The position numbers were made by a program, and so were the translations under genes. From NCBI GenBank assembly GCA_938074135.1, contig CALJFL010000032.1, positions 1-12,007 of the forward strand: 12,007 nt of DNA, in the 5' to 3' direction. The notes under the pieces were generated by a model, which saw nothing but the letters and a program-made list of their open reading frames with translations, did no database searches and was not told where the DNA came from. Source of the DNA: an uncultured Halieaceae bacterium (lineage in GTDB: Bacteria > Pseudomonadota > Gammaproteobacteria > Pseudomonadales > Halieaceae). Shown piece after piece: positions 1 through 5,696 of the stretch (the stretch's first letter is position 1; each line of letters starts with the position of its first letter).

Positions 1-396
1 GCATCCAACATCCAGTACCCGGCGACCGGTTAATGGCGCGATCGACTTGTGCAGACGCTGCCACTTCCAGTCGGAGCGCCACTCGGTGTCGATATGCAGG
101 CCGAACAGTTCGAAGGGGCCCTTGCGCCACGGATGCATACCGCGCAAGGCAGCTTCCAGTTGAGCCAGTTGATCAGTGGTGGGTTGCTGGTCGCTTCTGG
201 CGCCGACCCGGTCGTCGGTCAGCTCAACGTGGTCTACCTGCAGGTCTGGCAGTGCGGCCAGGGCCTCCAGCCAGCGTGCCAGGTCGCCGTAGCGCTGCTG
301 GGACAGTCCCGCTTCGATCTGCGCCGGCAGTTGTTCAGACCAGGCCGCCAGCTCGCCGTCCCGCCAGCGCTCAATCAGTGGCTGATAGTCGATCAT
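1..396 (-). CDS. cmoB: tRNA U34 carboxymethyltransferase CmoB (5' part, runs off window start)
   Basis: CmoB transfers the carboxymethyl group of carboxy-SAM to 5-hydroxyuridine at position 34 of tRNAs, giving cmo5U in the cytoplasm. Only the first 132 residues are inside the window; the family is about 320 residues long. The translation from the ATG at 394-396 begins MIDYQPLIERW and contains the family hallmark MHPWRKGPFELFG, then HIDTEWRSDWKW. The window ends just inside SAM-binding motif I (RRVLDVGC). The start codon overlaps the cmoA stop codon as ATGA, so the two genes are translationally coupled and co-transcribed, in the order known from Escherichia coli. The identification rests on remembered E. 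coli CmoB, which is closely similar across this stretch. The C-terminal two thirds cannot be judged. Confidence 0.96.
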   Translation of the reverse strand, partial: MIDYQPLIERWRDGELAAWSEQLPAQIEAGLSQQRYGDLARWLEALAALPDLQVDHVELTDDRVGARSDQQPTTDQLAQLEAALRGMHPWRKGPFELFGLHIDTEWRSDWKWQRLHKSIAPLTGRRVLDVGC

Positions 397-1124
397 TTCA
401 AAGCGATGAGAGAGGCGAAGTTAAAGCACTGGAACCAGACATCGCAACTGCTGAAGCCGGCCTTCGCTATTCGCTCGCGGTGGTCTTGCAAAGATTCCGG
501 GATAAGCACGTTTTCCAGGGAGTCGCGCTTCTGCGCGATTTCCAGGTCGCTGTAGCCATTAGCCCGCTTGAACTCGTGATGCAGGTCTATATTCAACGCG
601 TTCAGATGAGCATCTTCAAACACGACTTTCTCCGACAGCACCATGATGCCACCAGGCCGTAGGCCGGCGCAGATATGGTTGATGACCGCGTCGCGTTGGG
701 CCCGCTCGATAAACTGCAGGGTAAAATTCAGAACCACCACGGACGCGTCCTCGATGACGATATCCTGCAGGGGAGCACAGAGCAGTTCTACCGGTGTATC
801 GTGCGTATCGGTGTCGATAAGGCTTTTGCAGCGAGCGAGCATCTCGCTGGAATTGTCCACCGCGACAATGTGGCAATCAGGTGTTTGCAGGTTCTGCCGC
901 ATGGCCAGCGTCGAGGCTCCCAGCGAGCAACCCAGGTCATAGAGCTTGCTTCCAGGACTGGCATAGCGGGCTGCCAGCAGCCCGGTCATGGCAATGATTG
1001 TCGGATAACCGGGCACCGAGCGCTTGATCATGTCCGGGAACACGCGGGCCACATTATCGTCGAAGGCAAACAGGCCCGGATCGGCGAGTGGCTCGGCGTA
1101 GATGGTGTCGCGTATTTCGCTCAC
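393..1124 (-). CDS. cmoA: carboxy-S-adenosyl-L-methionine synthase CmoA
   Basis: CmoA makes carboxy-SAM from SAM and prephenate, the donor used by the adjacent CmoB for wobble uridine modification. The 243-residue protein matches the usual length (about 245). It has the SAM motif LYDLGCSLGA at residues 61-70, the acidic AVDNS at 88-92, VVLNFTLQF at 130-138, HHEFKRANGY at 182-191, and the QKR segment ending at R200. This arginine corresponds, from memory, to R199 of the E. coli enzyme, which holds the carboxylate of carboxy-SAM. It ends WFQCFNFASLIALK. The start is a GTG with GGAG six bases upstream, and no better start lies nearby. The stop overlaps the cmoB start by four bases. All catalytic motifs look intact, so I expect an active enzyme. 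Confidence 0.97.
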   Translation of the reverse strand: MSEIRDTIYAEPLADPGLFAFDDNVARVFPDMIKRSVPGYPTIIAMTGLLAARYASPGSKLYDLGCSLGASTLAMRQNLQTPDCHIVAVDNSSEMLARCKSLIDTDTHDTPVELLCAPLQDIVIEDASVVVLNFTLQFIERAQRDAVINHICAGLRPGGIMVLSEKVVFEDAHLNALNIDLHHEFKRANGYSDLEIAQKRDSLENVLIPESLQDHRERIAKAGFSSCDVWFQCFNFASLIALK

Positions 1125-1166
1125 AAATGGCTCCGTGAAGGGTGTTTTGGGCTGGCAAACGGCGCG

Positions 1167-1175
1167 ATTTTAGCA
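1167..1175 (-). promoter_or_regulatory. probable extended -10 promoter element of cmoA-cmoB
   Basis: On the minus strand this reads TGC followed by TAAAAT, an extended -10 element about 45 bases before the cmoA GTG, which leaves a leader of roughly 36 bases. No good -35 hexamer stands 17 bases further upstream, which fits the extended -10 class. The rest of the 138-bp divergent gap (1125-1262) shows no convincing promoter for the plus-strand hydrolase. Confidence 0.45.
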
Positions 1176-1262
1176 TGATATGTTAAACCGGGTGATGCAG
1201 CTTTCCCTGTATTACTGGGCGCGCAGTGGCCACAATGGTTGTGAGGAATTGACCGAGGTTCA

Positions 1263-2093
1263 ATGATGGAGGCAACAGCCCCCAGGTTCAGGGCAGATTT
1301 GCGCCCACCGCGCTTGCGCCATAGCGTCGCGGAGTTCGGTCGGGTGATCGCCGAGATGGGCAGCACAGCGATACTGCAGCCTATTCTCAACCGTCTTCCT
1401 GAAGGCGATGGTCATACCATAATCACGATTCCCGGCTTTATGGGTGCTGATGGTTCCACGTCGCAATTGCGCCGTTTCCTGGTCAAGCGTGGCTACAACG
1501 CTATTCCCTGGAGTAAAGGCCGTAACGCCGCCGACAAGCAGCCGAGTAGTCTCGATGCCTTCCTGGAATACCGTGAATCAATAGAGGATGAAGTTGCCGA
1601 GCAGGTTAGGTCGGAATTTGAGCGCAGCGGCCGTAAGATTACCCTGATCGGCTGGAGCCTGGGCGGCCTCTATTCCGTTGCCCTTGCCCATCGCTTCCCG
1701 CAATGGATTCGTCAGGTGATCACCCTGGGCACGCCTTTTGGCGACCCGCGTGGTACGTCCCTATATAATATTCTCGGTCGGGTCTATAACAACGAGGTTG
1801 AGGTCGACGAGGAAGCGCTGCAGCGCTGGGTGCAACACACTTACCGCGGTGGCAAGTTACGTGTTCCGATTCTCACACTCTACAGCGAGTCAGATGGCAT
1901 TGTCGGTGCCGGGATCGCGCGCTGTGAGGGTGACCCGCACTATGTGACCAACATCGCGGTGATGGCCAGTCATGTGGGTTTTCCTTTCAACCCGCTGGTG
2001 TATGGGGTGATTGCCAACCATCTCGTAGAGCCTCACGAGCGGTGGGATATTTGTGGTAGTTCGCGGCTGGGGCCCTTCGTCAAACAGGGCTGA
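1263..2093 (+). CDS. alpha/beta-hydrolase, lipase/esterase-like, substrate unknown
   Basis: This 276-residue protein has the alpha/beta-hydrolase fold. The oxyanion-side loop is IPGFMGADGS (56-65). The nucleophile elbow GWSLGG (130-135) puts the catalytic serine at S132. The acid is probably D211 in YSESDG, and the base H237 in ASHVGF. The LGTPFGDPRG segment (155-164) after the elbow is typical of lipase-like members that act on acyl esters. I see no signal peptide or membrane segment, so it is probably cytoplasmic. Two consecutive ATG codons start the frame; GAGG at 1255-1258 sits four bases from the first and seven from the second, so 1266 may be the true start. It is divergent from cmoA and stands alone. 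Nothing nearby indicates its substrate, and no link to the nucleoside genes is evident. Confidence 0.85.
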   Translation: MMEATAPRFRADLRPPRLRHSVAEFGRVIAEMGSTAILQPILNRLPEGDGHTIITIPGFMGADGSTSQLRRFLVKRGYNAIPWSKGRNAADKQPSSLDAFLEYRESIEDEVAEQVRSEFERSGRKITLIGWSLGGLYSVALAHRFPQWIRQVITLGTPFGDPRGTSLYNILGRVYNNEVEVDEEALQRWVQHTYRGGKLRVPILTLYSESDGIVGAGIARCEGDPHYVTNIAVMASHVGFPFNPLVYGVIANHLVEPHERWDICGSSRLGPFVKQG

Positions 2094-2132
2094 AACGGTC
2101 GGTCGACGTTTCTTTCAGGTATGAGTGGTGTA

Positions 2133-2176
2133 CAGGTGCATACAGCGCATCCGCTGCCGGATGCGCGTCAGGTGCA
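2133..2176. repeat. perfect 9-bp hairpin framed by direct repeats, possible terminator
   Basis: GCGCATCCG (2145-2153) pairs perfectly with CGGATGCGC (2158-2166) around the tetraloop CTGC. The octamer CAGGTGCA occurs on each side, at 2133-2140 and 2169-2176. The hairpin lies between two converging reading frames, 52 bases after the hydrolase stop, so it may end transcription. It has no T-run on either strand, so a classic intrinsic terminator is uncertain. It could also be a small dispersed repeat. Confidence 0.5.
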
Positions 2177-2182
2177 AGCGCG

Positions 2183-2368
2183 CTAGTTGGCGCTGCGAAT
2201 CAGGTGTGACTCTTCAGTTGCGCCTTGCTGGCCACGCTGAACGCGCGGTACAAAATGAGCGAAATGCGTATTGCACTCGCCTGTACCGGTTGAGGTTTGC
2301 GCGTGGCTAAACTTGATGCTGCGCAGAAAGTCTACGAGGCTGGTCTTGCCCTGATAACGTTTTTCCAT
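2183..2368 (-). CDS. possible small protein of 61 residues, function unknown
   Basis: I do not recognise this protein. It begins MEKRYQGKTSLVDFLRSIKF, is hydrophilic and rich in Gln, Ser and Thr, has one cysteine in GECNTHFAHF (residues 31-40), and has no signal peptide or membrane segment. In favour of a real gene: an ATG start, a perfect TATAAT on the same strand about 37 bases upstream (2405-2410), a purine-rich AAGAGA before the start, and a strong hairpin after the stop. Against it: short length, no good -35 box, a weak ribosome binding site and no recognised family. The frame fills much of an otherwise unexplained gap. Confidence 0.4.
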   Translation of the reverse strand: MEKRYQGKTSLVDFLRSIKFSHAQTSTGTGECNTHFAHFVPRVQRGQQGATEESHLIRSAN

Positions 2369-2380
2369 GGGATTCTCTTA

Positions 2381-2411
2381 CTATAATCCATTAACTTAAA
2401 GTAGATTATAG
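2381..2411. promoter_or_regulatory. AT-rich inverted repeat with TATAAT on both strands
   Basis: CTATAATC (2381-2388) and GATTATAG (2404-2411) form a perfect 8-bp inverted repeat around a 15-base AT-rich centre that itself contains TTAACTTAA. Each arm carries a consensus -10 hexamer, one per strand. The left-pointing TATAAT is correctly placed for the 61-codon frame. The right-pointing one would read into the antisense of the NUP gene. It may be a promoter, an operator, or both. Confidence 0.4.
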
Positions 2412-2435
2412 GTACTCCAGCGGGCGAAGTGGCGT

Positions 2436-2462
2436 AAAAAATCCCTACATTTCCTGTGAAAT
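2436..2462 (-). terminator. weak candidate terminator of the transporter-rbsK-NUP operon
   Basis: Read on the minus strand, just after the NUP stop codon, ATTTC pairs with GAAAT around ACAG (2449-2462). A run of six T follows seven bases later (2436-2441). The stem is only five A/T-rich pairs and the gap before the T-run is long, so this is a weak candidate. Confidence 0.2.
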
Positions 2463-2475
2463 AAACCCGCCCCTG

Positions 2476-3519
2476 TCAGGAACCCGGAATCGTTTTCTCG
2501 TATTTTTCCCAGTGTTTCAGTAACTCGGCGACGACCGTACTGCCAACCAGATAGGCGTTTTCCAACGCCGCATCCAGGCCAGCGTAGCTATCGTGTTGTT
2601 CTTCGCGCAGGTAGTCAGCAGCATTTTTACCCGGCGGCGGCATGGTGTAGTTGGAGGCTGTGCGCAGCACCATCACCCGGTTTTTATCCACCTTGCCGGC
2701 ATTGTGCAGGTAGCTCAGGGACTGGTAAGTGCCGGTATCTTCCATGGCTGAACTGACGAATTCGCCTTTGCCCTCAGTCCAGTAGTCGGTCCAGTCGTTG
2801 GCCCACTCGTTCATTACCTCACCGTGCCAGAATGTCATCGCCGCAAGCTGGTCACCTTTCAGGACGAAAGGCTTGCGCTGGCCGGTGGGGTGGTTCACGT
2901 ACAGTTTACGGGTGGCTTCCAGAGTAGGGTGGTCCGGTAACTCCATCTCCCGGGTAAAGTTGTAGGCCCAGTTGGTCAGCCCGGGGTTGAGCTGAAATAC
3001 CTCACCGAGACTGTAACTGAGTCGCTCCGGGTCTCCCGGGCCCTGACTGAACAGGGGAAAATAGCCGGTTTTCCAATCCGAGGGAATTTCCCGGGAGTCG
3101 ATCTCGTGGGCCAGGTCACCGTCGACCAGGTACTCGGCCCAGGCAACCGACCCGAGGGAGGCATCAGCGGGATCAAAGCCGGAGATGCCGGCCACCAGCC
3201 AGTAGGCCTTGCTCAGGTCGAAGCGGGGGTCCAGGCCCAGCGCCATAACGCTGGCTGCGGCGTTTGCCGTACCCATGCCGGTAACGATACCCAGAACGCC
3301 GGTCTCGGTGTTCATGTGGATGTTGTGATGCATATGCGGTGCGGGAAATACCGTAGCGAGCTTCTGCCGCTCGTTCCAGCGTTGGAATTCGCCGGCCTTG
3401 TCACCGCTGTCCTCGCCGGTTTCGAACATGGTTACCACCACAACTTTCACCGGGATTGGCGCAGCCTGCGCAATGGCGGGCAGTAGGGTGGCGAGTAATA
3501 TCAAACAGAGTCTTGTCAC
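2476..3519 (-). CDS. exported NUP-family (purine nucleoside permease family, PF06516) protein, probable periplasmic nucleosidase/phosphorylase
   Basis: The 347-residue protein belongs to the family named after the Candida purine nucleoside permease NUP, but it looks like a soluble enzyme. It has a signal peptide (residues 1-19, cut likely at AQA|AP) and no later membrane segment. Family landmarks are FETGEDSGDKAGEF (32-45), GIVTGMGTANAAASV (77-91) and GISGFDPADASLGSVAWAEY (111-130). Two segments resemble the nucleoside phosphorylase fold: SSAMEDTG (256-263), with the Met-Glu pair that binds ribose, and VLRTASNY (284-291), at the place of the purine-contacting Ser-Asp/Asn motif. I infer cleavage of purine nucleosides in the periplasm. 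The neighbouring ribokinase favours hydrolysis to free ribose over phosphorolysis. It is the last gene of a three-gene operon, 14 bases after rbsK. Its GTG start has AAGGA eight bases upstream. Substrate and reaction are unproven. Confidence 0.85.
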   Translation of the reverse strand: MTRLCLILLATLLPAIAQAAPIPVKVVVVTMFETGEDSGDKAGEFQRWNERQKLATVFPAPHMHHNIHMNTETGVLGIVTGMGTANAAASVMALGLDPRFDLSKAYWLVAGISGFDPADASLGSVAWAEYLVDGDLAHEIDSREIPSDWKTGYFPLFSQGPGDPERLSYSLGEVFQLNPGLTNWAYNFTREMELPDHPTLEATRKLYVNHPTGQRKPFVLKGDQLAAMTFWHGEVMNEWANDWTDYWTEGKGEFVSSAMEDTGTYQSLSYLHNAGKVDKNRVMVLRTASNYTMPPPGKNAADYLREEQHDSYAGLDAALENAYLVGSTVVAELLKHWEKYEKTIPGS

Positions 3520-3533
3520 GTCGGGTTTCCTTC

Positions 3534-4466
3534 TCAGGCGGGATTGAGTACACGTAGTATGGCGGCGTGTTCCGGTGCGCTGTCCTGTGCGCCCAGTACC
3601 TGTACCGACAGCGCTGCCGCAGCCTGGGCGTAGTGGATCGCATTGTCCAACTCATCGCCTGCGACCAGCCGAGCCGCCAGACAGCCATTGAATACATCGC
3701 CGGCTGCGGTGGTATCCAGGGCGTCAACCTGGAAGGCCGGAAAAGCGGTGGTGGAGTGCACACCGCTGTCACGATGTTGCGACAGGTAAACGCCGTGCTC
3801 GCCGCGAGTGATAATAATGTTCCTGCAGCCCCGTTGATGGAGGGCGGCGGCGGCGGCAGATGTGGAGGCCTCGTCGGTCACCGGAATTCCGGTGAGTAAC
3901 TCTGCCTCGTTGGCATTGGGTGTGATGTAGTCGAGGTTTTCGAACAGTGAGTCGGGTAATATCGCAGCCGGTGCCGGGTTCAGAATGACGGTACATCCCG
4001 TGTTCCTGGCCAGGCGCGCCGAGTACTCAACGGTCTCCAGCGGTGACTCCAGTTGCAGTAGCACCACCACACCTTCGCCAAATAGCCCGGCTGCGCGGTC
4101 GATATGGCCCGGCTCCAGGCAGCTGTTGGCCCCGGAGGCGACGCCGATGCAGTTCTCGCCGTCGTCGTCGACAAAAATCTGTGCAACGCCGGACGGTGCG
4201 GTAGCGTCAATGACACACAAACCGGTGTAAATACCTTCCGCTTCAAAACCCTTGAGGGCCTGCTCACCAAACATGTCGTCACCGACCGCGGCAACAAAAG
4301 TGACATTGCAGCCGGCGCGTGCGGCGGCGACCGCCTGGTTGGCGCCTTTGCCCCCTGCGGCAGTGGTGAAGTCCCCGCCAAGAATTGTTTCACCCGGTCC
4401 CGGCAGCCGCGGTACCTGGATTATCATATCCGTATTGGACGAGCCGATTACGACGAGTTTGCTCAT
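3534..4466 (-). CDS. rbsK: ribokinase (PfkB family)
   Basis: Ribokinase phosphorylates D-ribose to ribose 5-phosphate with ATP in the cytoplasm. The 310-residue length is standard. The start VVIGSSNTDMI (5-15) includes D13, expected to hold ribose hydroxyls. PfkB signature 1 is GGKGANQAVAAARAG (38-52). NPAPAA (163-168) and ITPNANEAELLTG (181-193) are typical of ribokinases. TRGEHG (220-225) and signature 2, DTTAAGDVFNG (251-261), close the active site with D257 as catalytic base; the usual DTF is DVF here, a mild change. The GAQDSAP tail (292-298) also fits ribokinase better than fructokinase or adenosine kinase. It lies nine bases after the transporter gene and 14 before NUP, so the three form one operon. 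In this setting it would trap ribose released from nucleosides. Confidence 0.93.
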   Translation of the reverse strand: MSKLVVIGSSNTDMIIQVPRLPGPGETILGGDFTTAAGGKGANQAVAAARAGCNVTFVAAVGDDMFGEQALKGFEAEGIYTGLCVIDATAPSGVAQIFVDDDGENCIGVASGANSCLEPGHIDRAAGLFGEGVVVLLQLESPLETVEYSARLARNTGCTVILNPAPAAILPDSLFENLDYITPNANEAELLTGIPVTDEASTSAAAAALHQRGCRNIIITRGEHGVYLSQHRDSGVHSTTAFPAFQVDALDTTAAGDVFNGCLAARLVAGDELDNAIHYAQAAAALSVQVLGAQDSAPEHAAILRVLNPA

Positions 4467-4475
4467 AGTCAGTGC

Positions 4476-5477
4476 CTACAGGTTGGAGTAGATGATCATG
4501 CCCAGGCCGAGGAAGAAACAGGCAAACATCGCGCCTATCAGCGTTCCGGTGCCCGCTGGCGTGTCCTTGAATTCTTTCCAGATAAATACGCCCCAGAAAG
4601 CGGCCACCATGGTCGCTCCCTGACCCAGTCCATAGGATACGGCATAACCGGCTTTGCCTGCTGCAATGATGTTGAAGCAGAAGCCGGTGGCCCAGATGGC
4701 GCCGCCGAGGATACCAACCAGGTGTAGCTTGGGACTGCCAAGGGAGAAGTATTCGCCCAGCTTCGCCGGCTCCCCGGTAATCGGTTTGTACATCAGCGGA
4801 ATAAGGAAAATGATGTTGGATAACAGCAAGCCGATACCGAACACCACCGCTGCCGAATAAGGCGTCATCAAACCCGGATCCGGGTCGGCGAAATCAAAAG
4901 ACATGGACTGCGCTACGAAGCGATAAAAGAAGCCCATCGCGATACCCGCAATGATGGAGATGATCAGGCCTTTACCAATGCCCTGATTGCCATCCCCCGG
5001 TACGCGCCGGTAGATCAGTGCGTCGATAATAATCGCCACGACCACCAGTCCGACACCGAGGAAGAGCATGGTGGCATTACTGACCTGGGCCGGGTCGTAG
5101 TTGGCAAGTACCCCGATGACCAGCGCCAGGCCGATGCCAACAGGAAAGGCGACAGCCATGCCGGCGATTTCGATAGCGATGACCAGCAGGATGTTGGCCA
5201 GGTTGAAGACAGCGCCACCGAGCAGCGCCATCTGGATGGCGTCGCCACTGGCCTGGGAAATATCTGGCAGGAACGCACGCCCGGCCTCACCCGAGCTGCC
5301 CAGGGTCAGCGCCAGCAGCAGTGCCAGCAGCGGCACACCGATTGAGTAATCCCAGTAGAACAACTGGAACTTCCATTCCTTGCTGGCCAGCTTCTGAGTG
5401 TTTGCCCAGGAGCCCCAGCACAGCATGGTCACGAAACACAGTGCTACGGCAACGGCATAGGATTCAACGATAAACAT
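4476..5477 (-). CDS. ten-helix DMT-type permease, ureide permease / ribose porter-like
   Basis: This 333-residue integral membrane protein has about ten predicted helices, near residues 5-25, 45-61, 82-101, 103-124, 135-155, 169-186, 205-229, 250-270, 276-300 and 309-331. The start FIVESYAVAVALCF and the segment CWGSWANTQKL (20-30) recall the ureide permease family (PF07168, plant UPS carriers of allantoin and nucleobases) and the glucose/ribose porter branch of the DMT superfamily. An internal duplication is visible: residues 87-127 and 258-298 both start with GG and contain an AG-x-AV segment followed by a glycine-rich stretch. As first gene of an operon with ribokinase and the NUP protein, it most plausibly imports ribose; a nucleobase or ureide is the alternative. 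GAGGG seven bases before the ATG is a good ribosome binding site. No signal of disruption. Confidence 0.8.
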   Translation of the reverse strand: MFIVESYAVAVALCFVTMLCWGSWANTQKLASKEWKFQLFYWDYSIGVPLLALLLALTLGSSGEAGRAFLPDISQASGDAIQMALLGGAVFNLANILLVIAIEIAGMAVAFPVGIGLALVIGVLANYDPAQVSNATMLFLGVGLVVVAIIIDALIYRRVPGDGNQGIGKGLIISIIAGIAMGFFYRFVAQSMSFDFADPDPGLMTPYSAAVVFGIGLLLSNIIFLIPLMYKPITGEPAKLGEYFSLGSPKLHLVGILGGAIWATGFCFNIIAAGKAGYAVSYGLGQGATMVAAFWGVFIWKEFKDTPAGTGTLIGAMFACFFLGLGMIIYSNL

Positions 5478-5603
5478 AGTCTGACCCTCTAGTTATGATT
5501 TTTACAGACTGAACACAAATGGCCTCATTATGCGGCCGTGGCTACAGTGTAGAAGATGGCCGGTTGCTTGCCTAATCCCTTGTACGTGTGAGTCGGTCTA
5601 AAA

Positions 5604-5635
5604 CCCGGTATCTCCGTTCTCGGCTCAATACCGGG
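5604..5635. promoter_or_regulatory. 8-bp inverted repeat upstream of the transporter operon
   Basis: CCCGGTAT (5604-5611) and ATACCGGG (5628-5635) are perfectly complementary across a 16-base spacer, which holds a further CCG/CGG pairing. It lies in the 219-bp gap between the receptor gene and the transporter gene, about 130 bases upstream of the transporter start. It may be an operator or part of a structured leader. No known riboswitch is recognised. A shorter odd palindrome, CTACA-G-TGTAG, occurs at 5542-5552. Confidence 0.35.
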
Positions 5636-5642
5636 ACATAAA

Positions 5643-5674
5643 AAAGGCCCGGAAAGTCAGTATTCCGGGCCTTT
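5643..5674 (-). terminator. strong intrinsic terminator of the TonB receptor gene
   Basis: A perfect 12-bp stem pairs 5643-5654 with 5663-5674 around an 8-base loop; its core is GGCCCGG/CCGGGCC. On the minus strand it begins about 22 bases after the receptor stop and runs into TTTTT, the classic intrinsic form. It separates receptor transcription from the transporter operon downstream on the same strand, so that operon needs its own promoter within 5478-5642. Confidence 0.9.
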
Positions 5675-5696
5675 CGTTACGCAGTGACAGGTTCGC

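Larger units (their letters stand above)
2094..2475. other. 382-bp intergenic region with hairpin, possible small gene and AT-rich palindrome
   Basis: No long gene lies between the hydrolase stop and the end of the NUP gene. From left to right it holds a perfect 9-bp hairpin (2145-2166), a 61-codon reading frame on the minus strand (2183-2368), an AT-rich inverted repeat (2381-2411), and a weak hairpin with an A-run that could end the minus-strand operon (2436-2462). No RNA gene is recognised. Confidence 0.7.

Noticed and set aside
393..396. ATGA overlap of cmoA and cmoB as unusual
   Set aside because: Tight coupling of these two genes is the normal arrangement in gammaproteobacteria.
675..1178. 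Plus-strand frame opposite cmoA
   Set aside because: Shadow of a well-conserved gene; no domain of its own.
5478..5642. Purine riboswitch before the transporter operon
   Set aside because: I could not fit the conserved three-helix purine aptamer to this stretch; only inverted repeats are visible.
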